A DNA stretch of 64,000 nt, taken from the NCBI RefSeq assembly GCF_000828615.1, contig NZ_AP012273.1:1364001-1428000 (forward strand). Reading direction: 5' to 3'. How positions within the stretch are numbered: position 1 is the first letter of the stretch; every line of letters starts with the position of its first letter. Positions 1 to 7,242 of the stretch are shown here, piece after piece. The notes under the pieces were generated by a model that was given only the letters and a program-made list of their open reading frames with translations, was not told the origin of the DNA and did no database searches. The position numbers and the translations under genes were made by a program. The stretch is from Thiolapillus brandeum (GTDB lineage Bacteria; Pseudomonadota; Gammaproteobacteria; Chromatiales; Chromatiaceae).

Positions 1-1436
1 CCGCCACGGGCTTCGGCGACGGCATTGGCGCTGCCCCGGCGCCTGGCCGTGCGTAGCCAGCGCAGGGCCAAAGGCTCCAGGCTGTGGGTATGTTCTTCCC
101 AGGCGCTGACAGAAAGCTCGGATACCTGATGTTTTACCTGGATGGCGCTGGAATGCAGGGGCAGCGGCTTGCCGAATGCCACGATGACTTCCCGGCGCAG
201 ACGGTCATGACGGTTGTCCTGCAGTTGACGGCTGGCCCGGGAGAAGCGGCTGCCCCAGAGGCCCCGCAGATAAAAGGGCAGGATCACGCCATCATTGTCG
301 GACAGCTCCTTCACCGCTCGTTCAAAGCCGTTCCTGAAGCTGCCCAGCTGTCCATTGCGGCTGATGGCGCCTTCGGGAAACAGGCACACGACTTCTCCTT
401 TTCTCAACAGGTCGCCGATCTGCGCCAGGGCTTCCCTGCTGTGTCCGGGAGCAATGGGAATCACGCCAAAGAAATCCAGGAACCACTTCAGGTACCAGCG
501 CTGATAGAGATTGCGATCCATGATGAAGCGTATGGGGCGGGGGCAGGCGATCTGCAACATGGCCCAGTCCAGCCAGCTGATGTGGTTGCCCAGCATGAGT
601 ACGCCCCCCTGGCCGGGGAGATTTTCAAAGCCCATGACGCGGATGCGGTAGCCTCCGGCGAACAGCCGCCCGATAACATAGCGCACCAGAGACTGGGGCA
701 ACTGCCAGACCGTGTAGAGGGCGCCCGCCAGGGCGGTGAAGGTCAGCAGGTGAAACAGTCCGGTGCTGTTCATGCCGGTGATGGCGAAAGCCACGGTCAG
801 GCCGAGGAAGGCCAGCATGACGATGTTCTGCACCCAGTTGTTCCCCGCCAGTATGGTGCCCAGCTCCCGGTCCGGGGCATGGAACTGGATCAGGGCATTC
901 AGAGGCACGATGAACAGTCCCCCGGCCACGCCCAGGAGCAGGAAATCCAGCCCCAGGAGCAGGTTGGAATCCAGCTGCGGGGTAAAGAACAGACTGGCCA
1001 CGATACCCAAAGCGCCCAGGGGCACCAGGCCGGTTTCGATGCTGCGCCGGGAAGCCTGTCCGGCAATCAGGGAACCGATGATGATGCCGATGCCCGAGGC
1101 CGCCATGAGTCCCTGGATGACCACGGTATTGGTTTCTCCCAGGTGTTCCTTGGCATAGGCGGGAAAGGCCGCCAGCACTACCTGGGAAATGCCCCAGAAC
1201 ACGGACAGACCAATGATGGATAGCCAGATGCTGCGGTTGTCCAGAAGCTTGCGCACATTGTTGCGCAGATAGCCGCCGGAGGCATAGCTGCCGATCTGAA
1301 AGGCCAGATCCGGCGCTTCGGCTGGCGTGGCCGGCAGGCGCAGGGTGAAGAGGAATTCCGCCACGGAGCAGATCACCAGTATCCAGCCGATGGGAGCAAT
1401 GGCCTGTTTATAATAATGAATATTGGTTGGTTCCAT
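1..1436 (-). CDS. MFS-PlsC lysophospholipid transporter/acyltransferase (LplT/Aas type), 5'-truncated and running off the left edge
   Basis: Minus-strand frame open from an ATG at 1436 to the window edge (478 codons). The first ~250 residues are hydrophobic MFS helices. They are followed by a PlsC-type acyltransferase domain with the HX4D motif in GNHISWLDWA (His at about residue 285) and the later block FPEGAISRNGQ. This order matches the MFS-PlsC-AMP-ligase fusion that re-imports and re-acylates lysophosphatidylethanolamine at the inner membrane; the ligase part would lie beyond the left edge. Family members carry about 400 residues of MFS before PlsC, so the first six or so helices (~150 residues) are missing. 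The break lies at about 1405-1440, where base composition drops sharply into an AT-rich cassette. The missing half is not found to the right. The remaining gene is probably non-functional as a transporter, unless this is an assembly join. Confidence 0.8.
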   Translation of the reverse strand, partial: MEPTNIHYYKQAIAPIGWILVICSVAEFLFTLRLPATPAEAPDLAFQIGSYASGGYLRNNVRKLLDNRSIWLSIIGLSVFWGISQVVLAAFPAYAKEHLGETNTVVIQGLMAASGIGIIIGSLIAGQASRRSIETGLVPLGALGIVASLFFTPQLDSNLLLGLDFLLLGVAGGLFIVPLNALIQFHAPDRELGTILAGNNWVQNIVMLAFLGLTVAFAITGMNSTGLFHLLTFTALAGALYTVWQLPQSLVRYVIGRLFAGGYRIRVMGFENLPGQGGVLMLGNHISWLDWAMLQIACPRPIRFIMDRNLYQRWYLKWFLDFFGVIPIAPGHSREALAQIGDLLRKGEVVCLFPEGAISRNGQLGSFRNGFERAVKELSDNDGVILPFYLRGLWGSRFSRASRQLQDNRHDRLRREVIVAFGKPLPLHSSAIQVKHQVSELSVSAWEEHTHSLEPLALRWLRTARRRGSANAVAEARG

Positions 1437-1447
1437 TATGGGTAAGC

Positions 1448-1933
1448 ATGTACGAGAATTCCGAAACTTCTACTATTGGTAAAGAGTTAACAAGGGCGTT
1501 TATTAAAAACTGCATCTCTCAAACCACGTCTGATCTTTTAAAATCAGTCAATGATAAAGTCGATAAAAAACATATAAACACAAAATATATTTCTAATTTA
1601 AATAATTTTTACAGAGAGGTTTTTTCTATTAAGAATATAATTAAAAATATGAGAACCCCTGTAAGGAAAAAGCTATTTCGTCATTACAAAGAGAGCAAGA
1701 ATAGGAATCTCTTAAGTGAATTAAAGGCGCTCAATACAAGCTCTAAAGACTCTTTATCAGTTTTATTTGAACAACATGGACTTAGTGGCTTTAAACCATT
1801 AGTAGGTCTAACGTCAGATTTTGATAATGAAGATGGAATACATGGATTTGAGATATTTGCCTTGTTTCTGAGTAGAATGAGAGCGAAGGGGGAATTTAAG
1901 AAAGAGCTCAGAAGAGTTACAAAAGGTGATTGA
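1448..1933 (+). CDS. Hypothetical soluble protein of a low-GC cassette
   Basis: A 161-residue product from ATG 1448; the frame can be extended to a TTG at 1427. I do not recognise the family. It is rich in Lys, Asn, Ser and Ile, has no signal peptide or membrane segment, and looks mostly helical. The C-terminal third contains the hydrophobic stretch IHGFEIFALFLSRM. A perfect TATAAT at 1409-1414 lies about 34 nt upstream, but no good -35 box or strong ribosome site is visible. Codon use and composition are far more AT-rich than all flanking genes, which points to horizontal acquisition. It is followed after 1 nt by a small membrane protein gene, so the two probably form one transcription unit. 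Function unknown; a defence or toxin/immunity pair is speculation only. Confidence 0.6.
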   Translation: MYENSETSTIGKELTRAFIKNCISQTTSDLLKSVNDKVDKKHINTKYISNLNNFYREVFSIKNIIKNMRTPVRKKLFRHYKESKNRNLLSELKALNTSSKDSLSVLFEQHGLSGFKPLVGLTSDFDNEDGIHGFEIFALFLSRMRAKGEFKKELRRVTKGD

Positions 1934-1934
1934 A

Positions 1935-2282
1935 ATGGAAAATCCTGAGACGTCTATTAGTAATTTTTCAAAACATCTACTTATCACAATTTTCGCGATA
2001 TTTGCTTTTACATCTGGCCCCTTGATAGAAGCACCAAGTCTAAGTGTTAAAATATTATATAGTCTTTCTTTGTTGCTTGCAATACTGAGCATGTATTACA
2101 GTTTCAAGGCAATCTTAGGGAATGTGAACGAAATAATAAATAATTACGAAAATACAGGTTATAGGCGCCTAACAATAGTAGCATTAAAAGAAATGAAGAA
2201 AAAACTACAAAATCAATATTACGCATCGTTAGGGGCTTTAGTGTTTCTTGCTAGTTCAATATTTGTATATCTCTTTAACTAA
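1935..2282 (+). CDS. Small three-helix membrane protein of the low-GC cassette
   Basis: A 115-residue product from ATG 1935, with AAGGTGA at about 1923-1929 as ribosome site. A GTG at 1926 in the same frame is less likely because it has no site. Three hydrophobic segments are visible: LLITIFAIFAFTSGPLI near residues 15-31, ILYSLSLLLAILSMYYSF near 43-60, and YASLGALVFLASSIFVYLF at the C-terminus. A charged linker (NYENTGYRR to EMKKKLQNQ) lies between the second and third. It starts 1 nt after the stop of the upstream unknown gene and shares its low GC, so they were probably acquired and are expressed together. Family not recognised. A membrane partner, immunity protein or pore-forming effector for the upstream gene are all possible. 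Confidence 0.55.
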   Translation: MENPETSISNFSKHLLITIFAIFAFTSGPLIEAPSLSVKILYSLSLLLAILSMYYSFKAILGNVNEIINNYENTGYRRLTIVALKEMKKKLQNQYYASLGALVFLASSIFVYLFN

Positions 2283-2832
2283 TAAAGGAAAATTACCTGG
2301 CTGTGCAAGGGTGAAAGTATAAGTTTGACGGATCCTGGAGTCCATCGGAAAAACTCCTGGTTGTGATCCGGCAAGAAAACGATAGAGGAGGTTGCCAATA
2401 TGGGAGCTTAAGGCGTCAGTCGTTTTGAGGGAACATGTGCAAGACCCCACGACCCTTCCATGACCACTGATGTATGCCACCAAGGGGTTGGTGGCGATGG
2501 CGATCCGGCCATCGACATCTTTGTGGTTGTCAGGGTGGATGTCCGGATCAGAATTTCAAGATAACTCGCCACAGGCATCGATAGGCCTTACCCCTGTTCC
2601 CTGCGCGGGAACTCCCTGTGAGGACATGATGCAGGCGCCCGGGGTCATTTCATGCCATCAGGCACTTTCTCGATCCCCTGCCATTAGTTTGTCATTTTTT
2701 TTCTCCATCCGGCCATATTTCATCTCGGCCCGTGCATTTCACTTTGATTGAATGAATCCTGCACACCGGCGCAGGGCTGGAAGCCTGTATCCCCGCCAGG
2801 GAAGGCGCGCTGGTCCAACTACGGAGGATTCA
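2283..2832. other. Intergenic stretch without a convincing gene
   Basis: About 550 nt between the AT-rich cassette and the sortase locus. Short open frames exist on both strands (for example 2256-2483 minus and 2470-2751 plus), but they show neither recognisable motifs nor coding-like composition. No half of the truncated MFS gene is found here. The GC content returns to the chromosomal level after about 2290. The visible content is a run of hairpins, annotated separately. It may be decayed mobile-element or gene debris. Confidence 0.5.
2476..2612. other. Chain of four hairpins, possible structured RNA or element end
   Basis: Four inverted repeats follow each other. GCCACCAA-GGGG-TTGGTGGC occupies 2476-2495. 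CGATGGC and GCCATCG (2495-2501 and 2508-2514) have a 6-nt loop. GACATC and GATGTC (2514-2519 and 2538-2543) and GTTCCC-TGCGC-GGGAAC (2596-2612) follow. No poly-T follows any of them. Several adjoining perfect stems in a gene-free stretch suggest a folded RNA or a recombination/transposition end, but I match no known family. Confidence 0.35.
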
Positions 2833-2999
2833 TGATGAATGTCAACGCCCAACGCAGTGCCCGCTGGCTGCATACCTTTGCTCAGATTATGGAGGTGGAT
2901 CGTAAACGGCCCACTGTAGGAGGTAATGTTCCAGAAGCTTCCCGCTCCCGTGAAAAAGACCTGGTTCGGGGAAAGGAAGGGGGGAAGCATCATGAATAA
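2833..2999 (+). CDS. Possible short leader ORF upstream of the sortase substrate
   Basis: A 55-codon frame from ATG 2833 with a good ribosome site (ACGGAGG at about 2820-2826). It ends at TAA 2997-2999 and overlaps the next gene by 8 nt in the arrangement ATGAATAA. The product is basic and hydrophilic (MMNVNAQRSARWLHTFAQ...), without signal peptide or known motif. The ribosome site and the overlap suggest translational coupling to the downstream vWA gene. It could equally be untranslated leader. Confidence 0.3.
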
Positions 3000-5061
3000 G
3001 TGGCTGTTGCGTACTTTCCTGTTGGCCTGGGCCGGGGATCTGGGATTCAGCCTGTTGATGATGGCGGCCATTATGGTCTGGTCCGGGGCGGCTATGGCGG
3101 AAGAGGGTATGGGCCCGGCCCCGGTGAAGCAGGGCAGCCTGCTCATGGGGGATGTTGAGAATGGCCGGATTCAGGAAGCCCCTCTGTTGGATACCCGGGT
3201 GGACATGGAAATCACGGGTATTTTGGCCCGGGTGACGGTAAACCAGGAGTTCCGCAACACCACGGATCACTGGCAGGAAGGTATCTATGTTTTCCCACTG
3301 CCGGATGATGCGGCGGTGGATCACATGCGCATGTGGGTTGGCGAACGCTATATCGAAGGCGAGATCCGAACCCGGCAGGCGGCGAAACGGGCCTACGAGG
3401 AAGCCCGGGACAGCGGTCGGCAGGCGAGCCTTCTGGAGCAGGAACGCCCCAATATGTTTACCACTTCTGTGGCCAATATCCCCCCAGGGGAAAGCATTCG
3501 CGTGGAGATCGAATACCAGCAGAGCGCAACCTATGAGGCCGGATTGTTCTCCCTGCGCTTCCCCATGGTGGTGGGGCCGCGCTATATCCCGGGTGAGCCG
3601 GTGGTTCAGGGAGAAAAGACCGTGGGTGGCGGCATGGGCTGGGCGCCGGATACCGATGAAGTACCGGATGCCAGCCGCATCACGCCTCCGGTGGCGTTGG
3701 ACGATTCCCAGCCGCGCAACAGGGTGAGCCTGGATATCCGCTTGCATGCGGGTCTGCCCCTGTCATTCGTGGACAGTCCCTATCATCCCGTGGCCGTGGA
3801 GGAGACCGCCGAGGGCGAATACCATGTGAGCCTGGAGGCGGGCAAGGTGCCTGCAAACCGGGATTTCGTACTCAACTGGCAGTTTGCCCCTGGCGCGGAT
3901 ACCTCGGCAGCCTGGTTTACCCAGAGCTATGAAGGGGCTTACTACGGGCTGCTGATGCTGGTGCCGCCGCCCCTGGAACAACTGCCCGAGCCACCCGCCC
4001 GGGAAGTGATTCTGGTGGTGGACGTGTCGGGTTCCATGGAAGGGGACTCCATCGTTCAGGCGCGTCAGGCCCTGGAGCTGGCCCTGAGGCGCCTGTCGGA
4101 CAAGGACAGCTTCAACATTATCCGCTTCAATCACGAGGCATCCGCCCTGTATCCCGCACCCGTGCCGGTTTCGGATGAGAGCCGGAATGAAGCCCTGCGC
4201 TGGGTTCGGGGATTGCGGGCGGATGGCGGCACGGAAATGATCAAGGCTATGGACCTGGCCCTGGATGGCCGGGAGCACAAGGGCCTGTTGCGCCAGGTGG
4301 TGTTTCTCACGCATGGGGATGTGGGCAATGAAACCGCCCTGTTCCGGGTGATCGGGAACCAGCTGGGAGACAGCCGTTTGTTCACCGTGGGCATCGGTGC
4401 CGCACCCAATGGTTACTTCATGAGCCGGGCCGCCGAACATGGCCGGGGCAGTTACACCTATATCGGCGATGTGAGTGAGGTGCGGGAGAAGATGCAGAAG
4501 CTGTTCCTGCAACTGGAATCTCCTGCCCTCACGGATATCCGCCTGGACTGGGGTCAGGAGGTGCAGCAGTGGCCGCAGACGGTGCCGGATCTCTATGCCG
4601 GAGCGCCCCTGCTGGTGACGGTGCGCAGCGGGCAGCCCCTGGAAGGGGTAGCCGTTTCCGGCCAGTCCGGCAACCGGATCTGGCGCCAGCGCCTGCAAAT
4701 CCGGTCTGATGAAGACCGTCCCGGCCTGCATGTGCTCTGGGCCAGGCGCTTCATCCGGCATCTCATGGGGCAGGGTGTGCGCAGTGATCAGGACGCCTGG
4801 CGTCAGCAGATCGAGACGCTGGCCCTGGAGCATCATCTGATCAGCAGGTTCACCAGCCTGGTGGCGGTGGACAAGACCCCCGTGCGCCCCGTGGATGCGG
4901 AATTGGATTCCCGGCCAGTACCCACACAACTCCCCAAAGGCTGGAAGGCAAAAGCGGTGTTCGGCCGACTGCCCCAGACTGCCACGCCGGCCAACCTGTA
5001 CCTGTTGCTGGGGTTGCTGGGTCTGCTGTCCTTCGTGATGCTGCGCCGGAGGCGGGCATGA
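2992..5061 (+). CDS. Sortase-anchored VIT and vWA domain protein (marine proteobacterial sortase target type)
   Basis: A 689-residue product from ATG 2992, preceded by the purine-rich AAGGAAGGGGGG. This start gives an N-terminal export signal (residues 1-36, MNKWLLRTFLLAWAG... to AMA). A VIT domain spans about 40-170. A von Willebrand A domain spans about 338-510, with the metal-binding DVSGS motif at 344-348. The C-terminus has a sorting signal: LPQT at 660-663, a hydrophobic helix (NLYLLLGLLGLLSFVML) and a basic tail RRRR. This is the TIGR03788-like family, usually the only sortase substrate in its genome and encoded next to a dedicated sortase, as here. The protein is probably exported, cleaved after Thr663 and anchored in the envelope; its ligand is unknown. 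It overlaps the sortase gene by 4 nt (ATGA). Confidence 0.9.
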   Translation: MNKWLLRTFLLAWAGDLGFSLLMMAAIMVWSGAAMAEEGMGPAPVKQGSLLMGDVENGRIQEAPLLDTRVDMEITGILARVTVNQEFRNTTDHWQEGIYVFPLPDDAAVDHMRMWVGERYIEGEIRTRQAAKRAYEEARDSGRQASLLEQERPNMFTTSVANIPPGESIRVEIEYQQSATYEAGLFSLRFPMVVGPRYIPGEPVVQGEKTVGGGMGWAPDTDEVPDASRITPPVALDDSQPRNRVSLDIRLHAGLPLSFVDSPYHPVAVEETAEGEYHVSLEAGKVPANRDFVLNWQFAPGADTSAAWFTQSYEGAYYGLLMLVPPPLEQLPEPPAREVILVVDVSGSMEGDSIVQARQALELALRRLSDKDSFNIIRFNHEASALYPAPVPVSDESRNEALRWVRGLRADGGTEMIKAMDLALDGREHKGLLRQVVFLTHGDVGNETALFRVIGNQLGDSRLFTVGIGAAPNGYFMSRAAEHGRGSYTYIGDVSEVREKMQKLFLQLESPALTDIRLDWGQEVQQWPQTVPDLYAGAPLLVTVRSGQPLEGVAVSGQSGNRIWRQRLQIRSDEDRPGLHVLWARRFIRHLMGQGVRSDQDAWRQQIETLALEHHLISRFTSLVAVDKTPVRPVDAELDSRPVPTQLPKGWKAKAVFGRLPQTATPANLYLLLGLLGLLSFVMLRRRRA

Positions 5062-5618
5062 GAAAGTGGTTGCTGTCAGGACTGCTGCTGGCTTCCGGCC
5101 TGGTGTTCGGTCAGGGGCTGTGGATTCATGCCAAGGCAAAGCTGGCCCAGTACCTGATTGCCGATGCCTGGGAGCAGCGTCTGGCGGGGGTGGAAAAGCC
5201 CAGGCCCTGGTCCTGGGCGGATACCTGGCCCGTGGCCCGGTTGCAGGCGCCACGCCTGGGGGTGGATCAGTACGTTCTGGCCGGGGCCACGGGGCGTACT
5301 CTGGCCTTTGGCCCCGGTCTGGTGCCCGGTACTGCATTGCCGGAGGAGGCGGGAAACAGTGTCATCAGTGGTCACCGGGACACGCATTTTCGCTGGCTGC
5401 GGAACCTGCACCAGGGAGATGAGCTGATGGTGCAGGACGCCAATGGGCGCCCCTGGCGCTACCGGGTACAGCACCTGGAGGTGGTCAACCAGGCCGATAC
5501 CCGAATCCTGCGTCAGGATGGCTCCAACAGCCTGCACCTGGTGACCTGCTATCCCTTCGATGCCCTGGTGCCTGGCGGCCCCCTGCGGTATGTGGTGACG
5601 GCGGAGCGGGTGTTCTGA
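5058..5618 (+). CDS. Class GN-type (marine proteobacterial) sortase
   Basis: A 186-residue transpeptidase with an N-terminal membrane anchor (residues 1-22). The sortase triad is His106 in SGHRDTHF, Cys164 in HLVTCYPF and Arg177 in GPLRYVV. The sequence fits the TIGR03784-like sortase family of Gram-negative bacteria. Its start ATG overlaps the stop of the vWA gene by 4 nt, so the enzyme and its probable sole substrate are translated together. The active site would face the periplasm, cleave the LPQT signal of the neighbour and attach it to an envelope acceptor that has not been established for Gram-negatives. The next gene is on the opposite strand, so the pair ends here. Confidence 0.93.
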   Translation: MRKWLLSGLLLASGLVFGQGLWIHAKAKLAQYLIADAWEQRLAGVEKPRPWSWADTWPVARLQAPRLGVDQYVLAGATGRTLAFGPGLVPGTALPEEAGNSVISGHRDTHFRWLRNLHQGDELMVQDANGRPWRYRVQHLEVVNQADTRILRQDGSNSLHLVTCYPFDALVPGGPLRYVVTAERVF

Positions 5619-5635
5619 GGCGGTGCCTGCGTCCC

Positions 5636-5701
5636 GGTGCAATTCGCTGCGCTTATTGCACCCTACGGGGGTAGGGTGCGTTGAGGGCAACGAAACGCGC
5701 C
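5636..5701. repeat. REP-like palindromic repeat cluster
   Basis: Three inverted repeats in tandem behind the sortase gene. GGTGCAAT (5636-5643) pairs with ATTGCACC (5655-5662). CCCTAC (5661-5666) pairs with GTAGGG (5671-5676). A GTAGGGTGCGTT...AACGCGCC copy runs to 5701. Repeats of the form GTAGGGTGC...GCACC are scattered in many bacterial genomes. It lies between convergent genes and may also end transcription, although no poly-T is present. Confidence 0.55.
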
Positions 5702-5723
5702 AGGGTGGTTAGGCAATGCTTGC

Positions 5724-6065
5724 TCAATGCTGGTGAGGTTCAGGCGGCGGCAGGGGCCTGCCTTCCAACACCGCTTGGGCGGCCGCCTGGGGGGCGGTCT
5801 CGCTGGTGGGCAGCACCTGTATGCCCCAGGCCGCCATGCGCCGCACGAAGCCTTGTCCGCAACCGCCGGTGATCAGCACATCCATGGCCTGAAGGGGATG
5901 TTCGTCGCCCCGGAATTCGTGCATGGCCATTTCCCGGGACAGGTCGAGGCGGTCGACCTCTATGGCATTTCCCTGGCCATCATCGGCATATACCAGGAAG
6001 CGCCGGGTTTTGCCCGCATGGCCGGTGATGGTTCGGAAGTTCTGGCTGGTAATGGCGATTTTCAT
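5724..6065 (-). CDS. NifX/NifB C-terminal-like (dinitrogenase Fe-Mo cofactor biosynthesis domain) protein
   Basis: A 113-residue product starting MKIAITSQNFRTITGHAG. It resembles the small PF02579 domain that binds iron-sulfur or iron-molybdenum cofactor precursors: an N-terminal beta strand, the RRFLVYADD segment, and ITGGCGQGFVRRMAAWGI containing the single Cys. An upstream in-frame ATG at 6101 would add 12 residues that overlap the neighbour, so ATG 6065 is preferred. The start lies 1 nt after the stop of the TDT channel gene, so both form an operon. No nif structural genes are in view, so a role in general metal-cluster handling is more likely than nitrogenase assembly. The C-terminus is Pro/His rich (PLPPPEPHQH). 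Confidence 0.8.
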   Translation of the reverse strand: MKIAITSQNFRTITGHAGKTRRFLVYADDGQGNAIEVDRLDLSREMAMHEFRGDEHPLQAMDVLITGGCGQGFVRRMAAWGIQVLPTSETAPQAAAQAVLEGRPLPPPEPHQH

Positions 6066-6066
6066 A

Positions 6067-7023
6067 TCAAGCCTCCGGTGTGCAGATATTGTGTCGGCCA
6101 ATGGCGGAAAATGTCTTCAGCAACAGGAACAGTACCACCAGACTGATGAGACCAAGAAATCCCCAGCCCATGTAATAGAACCCCTGTTTGCCGGTGAGTT
6201 CGAACATCTTCAGAGTGGCGATGGTCATTGCTGCCAGGGGAAAGGAATAGGCCCACCAGGAAAGGCTGAATTTCAACCGGGCAAAAAAACCGGCCTGGGT
6301 CACGAGCAGAATGGTGAGAAACAGGGCGGCATAGTACAACACCCGGCCAAAGGCATCCTGCTCCCCCGTGAGGGCGATATAGGAAAGGAAACCCACCGCA
6401 GGAGGCGCAATGAGAATAAAGAGGGTTGGCAGCAGCTTTGCTGGCATGGGTGGGTGGAACAACACCCGGTAGAAAATGATCGTGAACAACACAATCCAGA
6501 ACACTATGCCGATGCTGAAGAAGAACCACGAGATTTCATAGTACCCCAAATGGGTACCTGCAATGGGCACCAGCACGTTACCTACTACAGGAATAAACCA
6601 GGCAGGATTGATGTGGTGGATCTCGAAATGCTCATGATGAATCCACACTCGCATGACATACAGGGTGAGCAGGAAATGCAACCCCACTCCAGTGCCCCAT
6701 AGGACTTCTGCCATCCTCGGGGCGATGGGTAGCAGGGCAATGGATATCAGCAGCAGGCTGATGGAAACCGCGGGAAAAAAATTAAGCTTGATGGGATTGT
6801 GCAGCTCGGCGCTTACCGACTGGCGGTAGCGCAGGATCTTGATGCTGTAGATGAATATCAGCACTACGAAAACGGCACCGGTTGCGAGTAGAAGGGCGTG
6901 GGATAGCAGGGGGTTGATTTCCAGAATCTGGTGGGCTTTCTCCCATGCGATGGCCAGGCCAGCCATGCCCATGATCATGGAGAAGAAGGAAACAGGGAAA
7001 TTCTCGATTCGGGATGTACTCAC
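6067..7023 (-). CDS. TDT family (TehA/SLAC1-like) membrane channel
   Basis: A 318-residue protein with about ten hydrophobic helices and short loops, the layout of the TDT family that includes TehA (tellurite resistance) and SLAC1 anion channels. Recognisable parts are the N-terminal ENFPVSFFSMIMGMAGLAIAW and the helix pair ending SLSWWAYSFPLAAMTIAT. It probably conducts small anions or weak acids across the inner membrane. It is the first gene of a two-gene operon with the NifX-like gene. An FNR-type box lies 73 nt upstream with a suitable -10 element, so induction at low oxygen is plausible. The substrate cannot be read from sequence. Confidence 0.85.
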   Translation of the reverse strand: MSTSRIENFPVSFFSMIMGMAGLAIAWEKAHQILEINPLLSHALLLATGAVFVVLIFIYSIKILRYRQSVSAELHNPIKLNFFPAVSISLLLISIALLPIAPRMAEVLWGTGVGLHFLLTLYVMRVWIHHEHFEIHHINPAWFIPVVGNVLVPIAGTHLGYYEISWFFFSIGIVFWIVLFTIIFYRVLFHPPMPAKLLPTLFILIAPPAVGFLSYIALTGEQDAFGRVLYYAALFLTILLVTQAGFFARLKFSLSWWAYSFPLAAMTIATLKMFELTGKQGFYYMGWGFLGLISLVVLFLLLKTFSAIGRHNICTPEA

Positions 7024-7061
7024 AATGCTTTTCCTTCAGGGGAAAATAATAACTGAGTGAA

Positions 7062-7103
7062 ATACTAGGTAATTAGACGGGGCAGGACATTGAAGATCAT
7101 CAA
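7062..7103 (-). promoter_or_regulatory. FNR-type box and -10 element upstream of the TDT operon
   Basis: TTGAAGATCATCAA at 7090-7103 differs at one position from the FNR consensus TTGAT-N4-ATCAA. On the minus strand the hexamer TAGTAT (7062-7067) is centred about 32 nt downstream of the box centre. This is the spacing of a class II FNR/CRP activated promoter (box near -41.5). It lies between two divergent transcription units and is over 200 nt from the start of the copper receptor gene, so the TDT operon is the likelier target. Confidence 0.55.
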
Positions 7104-7173
7104 TCGACCGCTTTCTTCGTACACAGGTCTGTTCTTGGGGGTGTGTGATATGACACGCCCTGTTGGGTCATTT

Positions 7174-7208
7174 CACCCTCAATGAAGAATCAGGGATGCT
7201 TGAGGGTG
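7174..7208. promoter_or_regulatory. Inverted repeat, probable activator-binding site for the sigma-54 promoter
   Basis: CACCCTCAA (7174-7182) and TTGAGGGTG (7200-7208) form a perfect 9-bp inverted repeat with 17 nt between. The centre lies about 78 nt before the predicted sigma-54 transcription start, within the range of enhancer sites. A shorter near-palindrome, GTGTGATATGACAC, lies at 7143-7156. The stem has no poly-T, so a terminator is less likely. The assignment to the activator at 10319-11269 is inference. Confidence 0.5.
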
Positions 7209-7242
7209 CTTCAACTACATGATAATTCGGGAAAAATATTAG

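Noticed and set aside
84-1223. 379-codon plus-strand open frame
   Set aside because: It mirrors the minus-strand MFS-PlsC gene, which has clear helices and acyltransferase motifs; the plus-strand product has no family features.
2256-2751. Short frames on both strands behind the low-GC cassette
   Set aside because: No motifs, no coding-like pattern, and they cross the hairpin chain; not enough to call an insertion sequence or gene.
3763-5337. 524-codon minus-strand open frame
   Set aside because: Opposite to the vWA protein and sortase, both of which have full motifs.
7143-7156. GTGTGATATGACAC as a CRP/FNR site
   Set aside because: A near-palindrome, but it does not match either half-site consensus well; mentioned only as a possible extra operator.
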